Translations under genes and position numbers: made by a program | In this document: piece after piece, positions 43,801-53,045 of the stretch | Position numbering within the stretch: position 1 is the first letter of the stretch | Layout of the letters: each line of letters starts with the position of its first letter | The notes under the pieces: generated by a model | Databases searched by the model: none | The model's input: the letters and a program-made list of their open reading frames with translations, nothing else | Told to the model about the DNA's origin: nothing | Source of the DNA: Jingweiarchaeum tengchongense | GTDB lineage: Archaea; Nanobdellota; Nanobdellia; Jingweiarchaeales; Jingweiarchaeaceae | Reading direction: 5' to 3' | NCBI GenBank assembly: GCA_038874075.1 | Contig: JAVZDD010000004.1 | Location: forward strand, 1-64,000 | DNA length: 64,000 nt

Positions 43801-46281
43801 TGATCCCAGATAAAACTTGTGATTTGTTGTTGGTATATTTCCAACATAATAACCAGTAGCATCCAAAAATCCATCTGACATGTTTGCTCCAGTAGAATTT
43901 TTCAAATCATAGTCTATCGTCACAAAAGTTTGATAGCAAGATGATTTACTCAGATTCCCACTAATTTCATTTTGTTTCACAAAGAACGAATCCACATCAA
44001 CTTTTACAGCCATCATCGGTATTACTGTTCTATTTGAACTAATGTTAAATAAGATTCTATAAGTTCCATTTTCTGGAGATGAAATCATTCCCCACAATTC
44101 ATCATCTTTTATCGTCAAATTCAGCTGTTGTGTAAAATTAAGATAGCTAGCGATTGTAATTGGTGTTATTATCGTAAGGTTTGGATCATACCCTTTTATG
44201 TATCCTTTAATTACTTTCCCTGTGTTGTTGGTTACATCAATATAAATACTCAAATTTTTGTTTGCATTACTTTCTAAAGAATTAAATGAATTGTTAATGT
44301 TTATACCACTACAATTTGAGGCTTCGTAGAATGTGTATAAAATGTTTACTGTATGATTATAACCATACTTACTAAAAACAATCCTCCAATTTCCAGGTAC
44401 TATATCATATGTTTGAAATGTTGTGCTAGAATAATACCACCCACCCAGATAAGTTACATTGTTAGGATTATAAATTGTTATTACTACCCCTTCAGAGAAA
44501 TCATCAGGGACGATATTTATACTCATCTTCACAATTCCGCTTGGAACATTTAAGTTATATGTATAAGTATTATATGGCCAGTCAGAATAACTTCTAGAGG
44601 TAAGCTGAATAGTGCCACTTCCTGTTGATTTTACTCTTTCACCACAGTAGATAAACCAACTAACATTTGTTAGTGGAACGCCAAAATTATAATAAGTCAA
44701 ATTCAATGTTTTATTTGTTTCATTTATATCAAATAACACATAAACATCAGTTGGTTCTGATTTTATTGCATAAAGCGTTGAATTTAGTTCATATGTTGGA
44801 CTTGTATTCGCAATTATCAAAATTTTACTCAAATAAATTACTTTATTTGTAAAATCTGTTGAGAGGCTTAAATTATTATAACCAAATATAATGTTGCTAG
44901 TGATATCAATACTATAATTTTGATCTGTTGTATTTGCAGTGATATTTATTAACTCGTTTCCATTCAGCAATACTGATATATCACTTTCACTGTCATTTAT
45001 GTGTAATGTTAGATTCACAATAACTTTGTTCAATTTAAAAGGGCGAGTAGGGGAGAAGTAGAACAGATATGTTTTATTTGTTGAATTTATTACATCATAA
45101 GAAAGGTTTGTATAATTTAGTAATGTTTGAATTGTTGGATCCATTCGATATGTTCTTAAGACGATTGTATAATTTCCAGTAGTTGGATTACCAAGTGAAG
45201 TACTTGATGATAAATCAACTATTTCCTTTGAAGGTGAGACAACGTAGAATCTATCATTAGTGCTTAAGTTTGAAGTAAAGTATAACTTTGTTTGAGTTGC
45301 CGGAGGTACCTCAATGAAGTAATAAGTAGTGTTTGTAACATTTATTGTCCCATTTAAACTAGCAGTACCATTTGTTAATGAAATTTTTTGCGCTATTTTT
45401 ACGTCACAAGGCACTAACATGCTTCCATTGTTCCATGAGAAATTTATGAAACCAGTGTATATGCCACCAGGTATATTGGTTGGTACATCCACATTTACAT
45501 CTATTACTTGATGTGATTCGCTCCTATTTCCAAGTTCTATGTAACTTATATTTTGTGGTCTGAATGTAATCCAACCTGCTATTTCACCACCAGTCCTTAC
45601 CGTGAGATTTTGTAATTGTTTTCCAATTATGATTGTAAATCTTCCGCTTGTACTTGAACCAGGAATAAGTCCATATAAAAGCATTGGTTCACTCAAACTT
45701 GTTTCTCTCTCAGGACTTTCAGTATATGTTGAAATATTCCATAAATTCGGTATGACAGCAATTGTAACATTATTATTCATAAGAAGCCAATATGAATTGT
45801 TGATATCAATTCTACCAGTTCCTTGATGGAAAGCATCATATTCAATTCCATAACTATCTTTTAATTTATCAGCTCCAAGCATTAATGCTGCTTTTATTAA
45901 TTCTGGCCTTGGTCTTTGTCCACCATGTGTGCTTTTGTAAGCTTGGATTAATAGAGCAGCAGCTCCAGCAACTTGTGGTGTTGCCATTGATGTTCCACTT
46001 GCCATTGTATAGTAACTATCAATTACTGTTCCCATACTTGTTCCACTAGCTCTTGCAGCAATGATATTAACGCCAGGAGCGACAACTTCTGGTTTAATAT
46101 TGCCTTCCATTGTTGGTCCACTACTACTAAAACTCGCCATCCTATCTACTTGATCAGAAGCGCCAACAGTCATTGCTTTTAGTGCTTCACCAGGAGATTC
46201 AATTTGAATATATTCACCTATACATCCTGCTATTAAAATTATTCCAATCAAAATCAAAACTAAAAATATTTTTTTATCCAT
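40855..46281 (-). CDS. Split subtilase, C-terminal half: lipoprotein signal, Ser domain and long surface stalk
   Basis: 1808 residues from ATG 46281. Residues 1-20 are a lipoprotein signal with lipobox LIAGC (Cys20). Residues 28-150 are the serine half of an S8 peptidase: ESPGEALKAMTVGASD, FSSSGPTMEGNIKPEVVAPG and ASGTSMATP with catalytic Ser98. Then come beta domains, a PPC-type domain (YDLYTEW, SCSSILTAGTYYIMVDLW), a Cys-rich stretch (GDGVCRGDLGESC and EGF-like repeats) and NEW3/CARDB-like regions, with a final membrane helix. The Asp/His half is the upstream gene, overlapping by 8 bp in another frame. A protein of this half alone cannot be an active protease. Confidence 0.85.
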   Translation of the reverse strand: MDKKIFLVLILIGIILIAGCIGEYIQIESPGEALKAMTVGASDQVDRMASFSSSGPTMEGNIKPEVVAPGVNIIAARASGTSMGTVIDSYYTMASGTSMATPQVAGAAALLIQAYKSTHGGQRPRPELIKAALMLGADKLKDSYGIEYDAFHQGTGRIDINNSYWLLMNNNVTIAVIPNLWNISTYTESPERETSLSEPMLLYGLIPGSSTSGRFTIIIGKQLQNLTVRTGGEIAGWITFRPQNISYIELGNRSESHQVIDVNVDVPTNIPGGIYTGFINFSWNNGSMLVPCDVKIAQKISLTNGTASLNGTINVTNTTYYFIEVPPATQTKLYFTSNLSTNDRFYVVSPSKEIVDLSSSTSLGNPTTGNYTIVLRTYRMDPTIQTLLNYTNLSYDVINSTNKTYLFYFSPTRPFKLNKVIVNLTLHINDSESDISVLLNGNELINITANTTDQNYSIDITSNIIFGYNNLSLSTDFTNKVIYLSKILIIANTSPTYELNSTLYAIKSEPTDVYVLFDINETNKTLNLTYYNFGVPLTNVSWFIYCGERVKSTGSGTIQLTSRSYSDWPYNTYTYNLNVPSGIVKMSINIVPDDFSEGVVITIYNPNNVTYLGGWYYSSTTFQTYDIVPGNWRIVFSKYGYNHTVNILYTFYEASNCSGININNSFNSLESNANKNLSIYIDVTNNTGKVIKGYIKGYDPNLTIITPITIASYLNFTQQLNLTIKDDELWGMISSPENGTYRILFNISSNRTVIPMMAVKVDVDSFFVKQNEISGNLSKSSCYQTFVTIDYDLKNSTGANMSDGFLDATGYYVGNIPTTNHKFYLGSFMLQHTPPNYSTVYAPQNCGNSCSNACSISLNEYVIDSTQTYKYYKFTINESKLITVTLSMDSGVDYDLYTEWYGNCPDSSHWSCRPYTGGSATESCSSILTAGTYYIMVDLWSGVGNYTLSVSTTTYTPNMLVSDKGYLYFDSDSDDDFSDETQISQNSNITIHGLNFTAYQISVYSTHAYVSLSSPLCGYSSYLYYGKIDGKEAVYGSNDKLVFDANNDTLLDYQTESSSLNGVIQNYLFNSVVDMGNLKKIILRDLNSPLYIDLIPNKTYDVVLKLKTTSENETNVSITPSLQYVGLHILNIINKSELIYGDVVNLTGIVNNTGGLNVSGNYTLNLCFENGTVIQNLFNESIELEDNQAISNSTLLSLFYNPGKYKLIYKFDFASPDSNSIIGEDKIEINPPLSISVSASNIFVTNSTYLVNFTLTNLINESIEGTFLFFYIKNNSYYLINSTPLNISTSETKNLGYTHTFSEVGNYFLLGSFDYTNLAIERTNISKRISVAMRYGGYCGDGVCRGDLGESCSNCPQDCGKCDGVSCSSASECQGKYCCNGICSSTPCNPCAGVNCGSNAYCSGGVCYCNSGYYNCDGSWSNGCESSTQCVWTPPSSIVGLNVSSGTIQVTVNNSGQFNFIVNIKNIYTRKVENISFVCVSFTNCSWISSSPSAMSLDPGAQSAFTVTVNVPPGHENKNLTLLYGAAGKSNVTTVESNIASLLVIVKLITTPETDTISIVNFDVPASANVSEEIRASVVIRNNGTTDKTVTVDILAPFPLQTDPARSITISRNSSSTTDFIIRNLNTSGIYTITARVRYLVNNVSTEKTMSKSLTVIKVSEAGPQQNQTQRVYAPGNTTITIEIAGEIKNVSVEYKPISDIAASKMNVDLRGAISSISGEMSEINEVKVSEENMNPYYEISGVSKKKVLLLFEARINTKAIIDASNGTIISLTKEDKNLRTIEMFSLLALGLPGFILTLIIKMLGWIG

Positions 46282-47170
46282 TATTACCAGCCGCAACAGC
46301 AACAAAAATACCTTGGTCAACTGCATTATTTACTGCTTCAGTTAATGGTGACATTGGACCACTGTAACTACCCCCGAGACTTAGACTAATTACATCAGCA
46401 CCATTTTGAATCGCCCAATCAATTCCAGCAATTATATCAGAACTATATCCACTACCTTCAGCATCAAGCACTTTTGCAATCAAAAGGAATGCATCAGGTG
46501 CAACACCTTTAAATTTTCCATTAGATTGTGTACCTGTTCCAGCTGCTAGGCTTGCGCAGTGTGTACCATGACCATGATCATCGTAAGGGTCTGGTCTACC
46601 ATTTATGAAGTCTTTCCATCCTCTTATTTTTCCTACAGGAAAAAGAAAATCAGGATGAGTTGGATCAATTCCAGTATCAATAATTGCAATTGTCACATTG
46701 AAACCAGTAATTTTCTGATCCCAGACTGGTTGCACATTGATATAATTACTCCTATTGTCAACATAAGAAGAGTATTCACTTTGCATTACTTTTATTGGTT
46801 TCGGTAAAGAAACTTTTTCATCGGAATATATCTTCTCAATTTCTTTACTCCATACCAAGTCTTTCAATACTTCTTTATTTGCTTTTATTGCAATCCCTTT
46901 AAAAAATTTGTATTCATAAATTATATTTGCACTACTTTTTATTTTAGATTCCAAAGATAAAGATGGTTTTTGTGAAAATTTTATTATAACCCTTATTTCC
47001 TCTTTGGATTCATTTGAAATTTTCTCCAATAACTTTTCATCAAATTTGGAATTTATTATTTCATTCTTTCTTTCTTCGATAGAAAATGTTACCGAGATAC
47101 AAATAAGTAAGAAAATTATAGACATGATAAAAACCAACTTTTTCTTCACAATTATAACTTTAAAATTCAC
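46274..47170 (-). CDS. Split subtilase, N-terminal half: propeptide, catalytic Asp and His
   Basis: 298 residues. A signal segment (about 10-30) and an I9-like propeptide (about 57-120, EEIRVIIKFSQKPS) precede the first half of an S8 peptidase: IIDTGIDPTHPDF (Asp165), DDHGHGTHCASLAAG (His201), DVISLSLGG and FVAVAAGNNG, in which Asn296 is the oxyanion residue. The frame stops right there (TAA 46274-46276). The remaining Ser domain is encoded by the next gene, whose ATG overlaps this stop. Either two exported chains reassemble on the cell surface or this is a decayed gene. Confidence 0.85.
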   Translation of the reverse strand: MNFKVIIVKKKLVFIMSIIFLLICISVTFSIEERKNEIINSKFDEKLLEKISNESKEEIRVIIKFSQKPSLSLESKIKSSANIIYEYKFFKGIAIKANKEVLKDLVWSKEIEKIYSDEKVSLPKPIKVMQSEYSSYVDNRSNYINVQPVWDQKITGFNVTIAIIDTGIDPTHPDFLFPVGKIRGWKDFINGRPDPYDDHGHGTHCASLAAGTGTQSNGKFKGVAPDAFLLIAKVLDAEGSGYSSDIIAGIDWAIQNGADVISLSLGGSYSGPMSPLTEAVNNAVDQGIFVAVAAGNNG

Positions 47171-47240
47171 ATTTTTAAGTTTTTGTTGTACTCAAGAGTA
47201 AAAGCAATAGAATTTAAAAAGGTATTTTTAAATACAAAAT

Positions 47241-49307
47241 ATGGATAAGTTTACTGGTACACTATACTACTGTGATTTTGATGAAGAAAATAAAGAAGTA
47301 AGAATATGGTTGAAAAATGGTGATAAAACACTCGTTGGAGTAAAAAGATGGGAAGATAGAAAGGAAGATATCCCAGAATGGCAATCTTTCTTGCTTTCAA
47401 ATAACCTGACTCCACTTTCAGAAGTAGTAGTTTATGGCAATGAAGAAAACGGAAAAATAAGGCTCAATAAGATAGAGTCAATTGGTGATGGAAAAAATAA
47501 ATTAAAAAAATTTTATTTTAAATCAATAATATATAGTGATGATGGATTCCCATCAGCTGAAAAAGACCCGATCGTAATTATTGTTTGTTTTGCCGATGGA
47601 TTTAAAACATTTGTTTCAGAAGACATGGATGATAAAAAATTAATAATAGATTTTATTGATTTTATTAAAAAATACAATCCAGATATAATTTTTGGATTTG
47701 GACAAGATACAGAAGACTTCCCGTACATATTCAAAAGAGCGAAGAAGCATAAAATCAATTTTAATATTGGTAAATTTAATGAGGCACCAATAGAGACTGG
47801 AAAATATTTTCGTGGAATGATAATGAAAGAAACAGTAATTCCAGGAAGAATAAATGCTGATTTCTTCCCTGTCGCGATAAGGGAATTTCCAAATTTACCA
47901 ACGAAGAGTATCGAAGAAGTTGCTGAAAAACTTGGGATTAAAATACCTTACAAAGAAATTCTAGATTATGAGATTGGTAAGTATTGGAAAAATAAGAGGA
48001 AAGAACTCATTGGTTATGCACAAAAAAAGTTGAAATTGATAAAGGAAGTTGTTGATAAACAAATTACATTTCAGATAGAGCTCTCAAAGATCACAAAAAT
48101 AATGCCGCAACAAGTTTTTAGATATACAGTTGGTGAACTTGTTGATGGTATTGTATTATACGAAGCTAAAAAAAGAAATTATCCTATTGGTAAAAGGAGG
48201 GAAGGAGAAACAGAATACTATGTCGGAGGTGAAGTTTGGTTAAAGGCACCAGGAATTTACGAAAATATTGCTTATTTTGATTTCAAATCAATGTATCCCA
48301 GCATCATTAGTAAATTTAACATATCACCAGAGACGATTGATTGTGATTGTTGCAAGAATAAAGTTAAGCCAATCATCGTTGAGGAAGGCAGGAGAAGAAT
48401 TCAACATCATATCTGTCAGAAAAAGAAAGGTCTACTTGCTGAAATTGTGAGAAATTTAATAGAGAAAAGAAATGAAATAAAAAAAGATATGAAGAAATAC
48501 AAGGAAGAGAGTGGTGAATACAAACAGCTAGATGCCAAACAACATGCAATTAAAGTAATAACAAACGCAACTTATGGTTATATGGGGTGGGCAACCTCAC
48601 GTTTGTATACAAAAGAAGGCGCAGAGATTACAACTGCACTTGGCCGAAAGTACATTAGAGAACTGAAATCATTCATGGAAAAAAATGGATTTGAACCAAT
48701 ATATTTGGATACAGATGGAATACAAGTGATAAGTAAAAAGAAGGTTGATATAAAAAATTTGGTAGAGGAATTAAACAAAGCTTTCCCAATTTCAATCGAA
48801 TTTCAATATATTGCAAGAAGGGCAATTTTCTTTGCAAAGAAAAAATACTGTCATTTGGTAAATAATGAAATAGAGGCAAAAGGAATGGAGTTTATAAGAA
48901 AGGATTATCCAAAGATAATAAAAGAAGCACAACGGAAAGTAATAGAGATAATCTTAAAAGAAGATGACATTCAAAAGGCAAAACAAATTGCAAGTGAATT
49001 CAGGAAGAGGATCGAGAACAAGAGCATCGATAAATCTGAACTCATTTTGATTGAGCAATTAGGTAAGAAATTAGAAATGTATGAAAGGACAAGTAAAATA
49101 AAGAGTTGCGCTGAATGGTTAAAAAAAGAAAAAGGGATCGAACTTCACCGAGGAATGAACTTAGAGATTGTGATCATTAAGGGAAAGGAACCAATAAATT
49201 ACAGGGCAAGACCAGTCCAATTCTTTGATCTTGATGATATAGACATCGATTATTACTTAACACTTTTTGACCAGGTAATAGGAAGAACGTTTGAGATAAA
49301 AATTTAA
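47241..49307 (+). CDS. Family B DNA polymerase with disabled exonuclease domain
   Basis: 688 residues, shorter than the usual 770-plus. The polymerase site is intact: motif A YFDFKSMYPSII (about 344), motif B KVITNATYGYMGW (about 438) and motif C YLDTDG (about 487). The 3'-5' exonuclease domain is present as a fold but lost its carboxylates: Exo I DIE is KSI (FYFKSIIYS, about 90), Exo II N...FD has GFGQDTED (only the last Asp kept), and Exo III YxxxD is YAQKK. It may be a specialised or translesion polymerase. A DNA ligase follows 25 bp downstream. Confidence 0.88.
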   Translation: MDKFTGTLYYCDFDEENKEVRIWLKNGDKTLVGVKRWEDRKEDIPEWQSFLLSNNLTPLSEVVVYGNEENGKIRLNKIESIGDGKNKLKKFYFKSIIYSDDGFPSAEKDPIVIIVCFADGFKTFVSEDMDDKKLIIDFIDFIKKYNPDIIFGFGQDTEDFPYIFKRAKKHKINFNIGKFNEAPIETGKYFRGMIMKETVIPGRINADFFPVAIREFPNLPTKSIEEVAEKLGIKIPYKEILDYEIGKYWKNKRKELIGYAQKKLKLIKEVVDKQITFQIELSKITKIMPQQVFRYTVGELVDGIVLYEAKKRNYPIGKRREGETEYYVGGEVWLKAPGIYENIAYFDFKSMYPSIISKFNISPETIDCDCCKNKVKPIIVEEGRRRIQHHICQKKKGLLAEIVRNLIEKRNEIKKDMKKYKEESGEYKQLDAKQHAIKVITNATYGYMGWATSRLYTKEGAEITTALGRKYIRELKSFMEKNGFEPIYLDTDGIQVISKKKVDIKNLVEELNKAFPISIEFQYIARRAIFFAKKKYCHLVNNEIEAKGMEFIRKDYPKIIKEAQRKVIEIILKEDDIQKAKQIASEFRKRIENKSIDKSELILIEQLGKKLEMYERTSKIKSCAEWLKKEKGIELHRGMNLEIVIIKGKEPINYRARPVQFFDLDDIDIDYYLTLFDQVIGRTFEIKI

Positions 49308-49332
49308 ATGTTGGGTTTGGTATGAGATTAGT

Positions 49333-51072
49333 ATGAAGTTCTCAAAACTTGCAGATTACTTTGAAAAACTTGAATCGACAACAAAAAGACTTGAAATGTT
49401 TGAAATACTTTCAAATATGTTCAAGGAAGCAGAAATCGATGAAATAGATAAAATTGTTTACTTTTCACAGGAAAGATTACTTCCACCATTCAAAGGTGTA
49501 GAAATTGGTATGGCCGAGAAACTTGTAGAGAGGGCAATCGCAAAGGTTTGCAATGTTGGAATAGGGAAGGTGGAAAGTTTATATAAAAAGATGGGTGACC
49601 TTGGTTTAGTTGCTGAGTCAATGTTTAAAGGAAGATCTGGAAGTAAACTTGATGTGACAGTGGTCTATAATGAATTGATGAAAATAGCAAAAACTTCCGG
49701 TCCTGGAAGCATAGAATTAAAAATAAATTACTTAGCTGGAATTTTAAGTAAGTGCAGTCCAAAAGAAGCAAAATACATTGTAAGATTTGTTTCGGGTAGA
49801 TTGAGGTTGGGGATCGGAGATCCAACAATATTAGATTCGCTATCAAAGGCAAAGGTAGGAGATAGAAGCCTAAGGGAAGAACTGGAAAGAGCATATAATC
49901 TTTGTTCGGATCTTGGACTCGTTGCCCAGACACTTTTTAAAGAAGGCATAAAAGGAATTAAAGAATTTAAAGTGACTGTTGGAAATCCGATAAGAATGGC
50001 ACTTGCAGAACGTCTACCAAGCGCTGAAGAAATTATAAAAAAAGTTGGTGGAAAATGCTCAGTCGAAGCGAAGTACGATGGTTTTAGAGCACAGTTACAT
50101 AAAAAAGGGGATGAAATTGAAATTTTCTCGAGAAATCTCGAAAGGACCACACACATGTTTCCAGAGATAGTTAAGGCAGCGAAGGAACAGATAAGAGCAA
50201 AGGACGCAATTTTGGAAGGAGAAGCACTTGCCTACAACGAGGAGACAGGTGAACTTTTTCCATTTCAGGTTACAATACAAAGAAAGAGAAAACATGGAAT
50301 AAAAGAACTGGCAGAGGAATATCCGTTGCGCATGTTCGTATTTGATTTACTCTATGTGGATGGTGTGGATTATACAAAAAAGAGTTATGAGGAAAGGAGA
50401 AAAGCGCTTGAGAGAATAGTGAAAGATGGCGATGTAATAAAAATCGCAGAAAGAATTGTTAGTGATGATCCAAAAGAAATCATGAGATATTTTGATGAAT
50501 TGGTTGCAAGAGGTCTGGAAGGAATAATGTGTAAAAAATTAGATTCTCCATATCAAGCAGGTGCAAGAAACTTTAATTGGATAAAGTTAAAAAGAAGTTA
50601 TAAGGGAGAACTCGCGGATACAATAGATGTTGTTCTAGTTGGATATTTTAAAGGAAGAGGGGCAAGGGCAAAATTTGGTATAGGTGCATTATTAGGCGCT
50701 GTTTATGATGACAAATTAGATGTATTCAAGACAGTCGCAAAGATAGGAAGTGGATTGAGTGAAGAGAGATGGGTTGAAATAAGGAAATTACTTGATGAAA
50801 CAAAAGTTCCAAATAAACCAGCAAGGGTAGATAGTTTAATAGAACCAGATGTTTGGGTTGAACCAAATTATGTTATCACAGTTAAGGCTGATGAGATCAC
50901 GAGGAGCCCAGTGCACACTTGTGGTAGAAAAGGAGATGAACCAGGATTTGCACTTAGATTTCCAAGAATGACGGGATGGATCAGAGAAGATAAAAAACCA
51001 GAGGATGCAACAACGGAGAAAGAGATAATGGAAATGTTCAAAATGCAGAAACATGTAAACCTTCAGACTTAA
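49333..51072 (+). CDS. lig: Archaeal ATP-dependent DNA ligase (Lig1-type)
   Basis: 579 residues, the normal archaeal size: N-terminal DNA-binding domain (about 1-200, with LRLGIGDPTILDSLSKA), adenylation domain with EAKYDGFRAQLH (nucleophilic Lys), LEGEALAYNEETGELFPFQ, FDLLYVDGVDY, RGLEGIMCKKLDSPY and FNWIKLKR, and OB-fold to the end. This is the replicative/repair ligase, distinct from the LigD-type ligase at 33 kb. It is in the same operon as the exonuclease-dead polymerase. Confidence 0.95.
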   Translation: MKFSKLADYFEKLESTTKRLEMFEILSNMFKEAEIDEIDKIVYFSQERLLPPFKGVEIGMAEKLVERAIAKVCNVGIGKVESLYKKMGDLGLVAESMFKGRSGSKLDVTVVYNELMKIAKTSGPGSIELKINYLAGILSKCSPKEAKYIVRFVSGRLRLGIGDPTILDSLSKAKVGDRSLREELERAYNLCSDLGLVAQTLFKEGIKGIKEFKVTVGNPIRMALAERLPSAEEIIKKVGGKCSVEAKYDGFRAQLHKKGDEIEIFSRNLERTTHMFPEIVKAAKEQIRAKDAILEGEALAYNEETGELFPFQVTIQRKRKHGIKELAEEYPLRMFVFDLLYVDGVDYTKKSYEERRKALERIVKDGDVIKIAERIVSDDPKEIMRYFDELVARGLEGIMCKKLDSPYQAGARNFNWIKLKRSYKGELADTIDVVLVGYFKGRGARAKFGIGALLGAVYDDKLDVFKTVAKIGSGLSEERWVEIRKLLDETKVPNKPARVDSLIEPDVWVEPNYVITVKADEITRSPVHTCGRKGDEPGFALRFPRMTGWIREDKKPEDATTEKEIMEMFKMQKHVNLQT

Positions 51073-51971
51073 TCTTCAGTAAAAATTCTTTTACTCTTAT
51101 ACTCTTCATCTGGAAATTTTTCCCAAAGTTCTTTTCTTCTTGCCTCAAGGAGGTCATTCTGCTTTCCAATATATTCAGCCGCTGTTAAAACTTTTACACC
51201 TTTCTCTTCAGCTCTTTCAAAAACTTCACTTATCTTTTCTCTCCACTTTAAATCTCTTAAAAAATGGTGATCAACAACAAGTGCCTCAAGTGGACAATCC
51301 TCAATGATTCTTATCATGTTACTTATTGACTTTTTCATCGCTTGCACTCCAAATCTATAAAACATATATGAAAGTGGACCATCCAAGAAAACCAGGTTTG
51401 GTTTATTTTCAAGTATAAAATTTAATTGATCTGTTTGACTTGGACCCTCGACATCACTTGTGTGTATGAATTTATATTCACCATCATCAACTAATATCTC
51501 AACAACAAAACCAAGTCTTGAGTTTGTTCCGTGGAAAACAGGTCTAGAAAATTTTATTTTTGTTTTACCAAATTGAAATTCTTTACCATCGCAATATTCC
51601 AACTTTTTAGGTAAATTTTTGATTTGATTAATAAAGAAAGCAGCTCTACCTTTTTGACTGTAATTGATTTTTTCTATTGGATTTTTTATTAAAACAATTT
51701 TATTCTTGTAAATTTCTAGACCCTCATTTGGATCATGATGGTCATAATGGTAATGTGAAATGATGAGTATGTCACATTGTTTAGCAAATTTTATAATTTC
51801 ATTCCAGTGTTCATCTAATCTTTTTAATTCAAGTGGATGTGGTTGTATTCCATACCTTATTGGTGCCAGTGAAACACCAGGATCAATAAAAATATTGATA
51901 TCTTTTGTCTCCAAATAACAAGCCATACTCCTAGTGCCCATACTATCAAATGCAATCGGTACTATCTTCAT
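51069..51971 (-). CDS. UPF0282 metallo-beta-lactamase family protein
   Basis: 300 residues from ATG 51971, which directly follows the upstream stop; a longer frame to 51995 is less likely. FDSMGTRSMACYLETKD, IDPGVSLAPIRYGIQPHPLE and ISHYHYDHHDP are signatures of archaeal UPF0282. HxHxDH provides metal ligands, and TSDVEGPSQ, DGPLSYM and VVDHHFLRDLKWREK complete the fold. Probably a nuclease or hydrolase of the RNase Z/CPSF-like group; no substrate known. Coupled with the next MBL gene. Confidence 0.9.
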   Translation of the reverse strand: MKIVPIAFDSMGTRSMACYLETKDINIFIDPGVSLAPIRYGIQPHPLELKRLDEHWNEIIKFAKQCDILIISHYHYDHHDPNEGLEIYKNKIVLIKNPIEKINYSQKGRAAFFINQIKNLPKKLEYCDGKEFQFGKTKIKFSRPVFHGTNSRLGFVVEILVDDGEYKFIHTSDVEGPSQTDQLNFILENKPNLVFLDGPLSYMFYRFGVQAMKKSISNMIRIIEDCPLEALVVDHHFLRDLKWREKISEVFERAEEKGVKVLTAAEYIGKQNDLLEARRKELWEKFPDEEYKSKRIFTED

Positions 51972-51972
51972 T

Positions 51973-52965
51973 TTAATCTTTCTCAATAAAATCAAGTATC
52001 TTCTTTTGGGAATTGTTTAACGAGATCGCATCATATCCCAATTTTCTTAATTCGTTTGCAAATTCATCTGCGAACCCATGAAATGTAAAAATCTTTTTAG
52101 GATTAACCATTTTCACTGTTTCAACTAAACCATTAAAATCTGCATGATCGCTGAGCGGAAATGCTTCATCGCAATTAAACATGTACTTATAACCATCACC
52201 AATTACCCAACCAGAAAACATCACTACTTTAGCATCAAATCTTTCTTTTATTTTTTTAATTGTGGTTGAATGGTGAAGATAGGTTGGGAAGATGAATATA
52301 CTCGGCTTACTTATCTGTTTAAAACCATAAATTTCAAAATCCTTTATTTTCGTTCCAAGAAAAGAATATATTTCATTTATCCTGGCAATTGATTCATGAA
52401 CATAGACTTGCCAATTTAGCTCTTCAACCATTTTTGTTAATATCTGTGCCTTTCCTAATGTGTAACCAAGCAATATCACACTATTATTTTTTCTTAATTC
52501 ACTAGAAATCCAATCTCGCGCTTCTCCTATCACTTCATTTTGCTTCGGAAAAATGAATTCTCTGTTTCCATACGTTGATTCAATAATTAACACATCCGCT
52601 TTTGGTGGTTTGAATCCGTTTAAGAAAAATCTTGAGTTATTACAAAAATCACCTGTATAGAGAATTTTTTCATCATCCTCAATTAACAATGCACTTGATC
52701 CAAGAATATGACCTGTATTTATTAATTTTAGATTTAAACTTGATTCCCCTTCTTTCAATAACCTTGGTGTAATATAGTACTTATTAATAATTAATCCAGC
52801 GGTTTCCCTTGAGCACAGTATTTTTGTATTTTTGAATTTTCTTATTAAATGATCGCTATGTGCATGTGATATAAAATTTAAATCACCAACTCTCTTTCTT
52901 GAATCACAAAGAATTTCAGTATTATTTATTTTTATACTGATACCATCATTACCGCTTATCAACAT
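51973..52965 (-). CDS. Beta-CASP/metallo-beta-lactamase exonuclease-like protein
   Basis: 330 residues from ATG 52965, chosen because a GTTTAAAT TATA box lies about 28 bp upstream. ISHAHSDHL is the HxHxDH motif, TGHILGSSALLIE and YTGDF carry further ligands, IIESTYGN is the SNM1/CPSF feature, and LSDHADFNGL near the end is motif C-like. The family includes SNM1/YSH1-like DNA or RNA exonucleases (COG1236). With UPF0282 it forms a two-gene nuclease-fold operon. Confidence 0.85.
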   Translation of the reverse strand: MLISGNDGISIKINNTEILCDSRKRVGDLNFISHAHSDHLIRKFKNTKILCSRETAGLIINKYYITPRLLKEGESSLNLKLINTGHILGSSALLIEDDEKILYTGDFCNNSRFFLNGFKPPKADVLIIESTYGNREFIFPKQNEVIGEARDWISSELRKNNSVILLGYTLGKAQILTKMVEELNWQVYVHESIARINEIYSFLGTKIKDFEIYGFKQISKPSIFIFPTYLHHSTTIKKIKERFDAKVVMFSGWVIGDGYKYMFNCDEAFPLSDHADFNGLVETVKMVNPKKIFTFHGFADEFANELRKLGYDAISLNNSQKKILDFIEKD

Positions 52966-53045
52966 CAAATAAAGAAAGGAAATCAACAGATTTAAACATT
53001 ATTGAATTCGAAAGTGTTTTTAATTAAGAACGTATACTAATTTTT

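Noticed and set aside
46274..46326. Simple sequencing frameshift in an ordinary subtilase
   Set aside because: Not excluded, but the extra segment encodes a complete lipoprotein signal with lipobox and a coupled start, which a one-base error would not create.
41402..46367. Several plus-strand ORFs of 60-131 codons opposite the giant protease gene
   Set aside because: Low-complexity, His/Asn/Ser-rich translations antisense to a clear coding frame; shadows.
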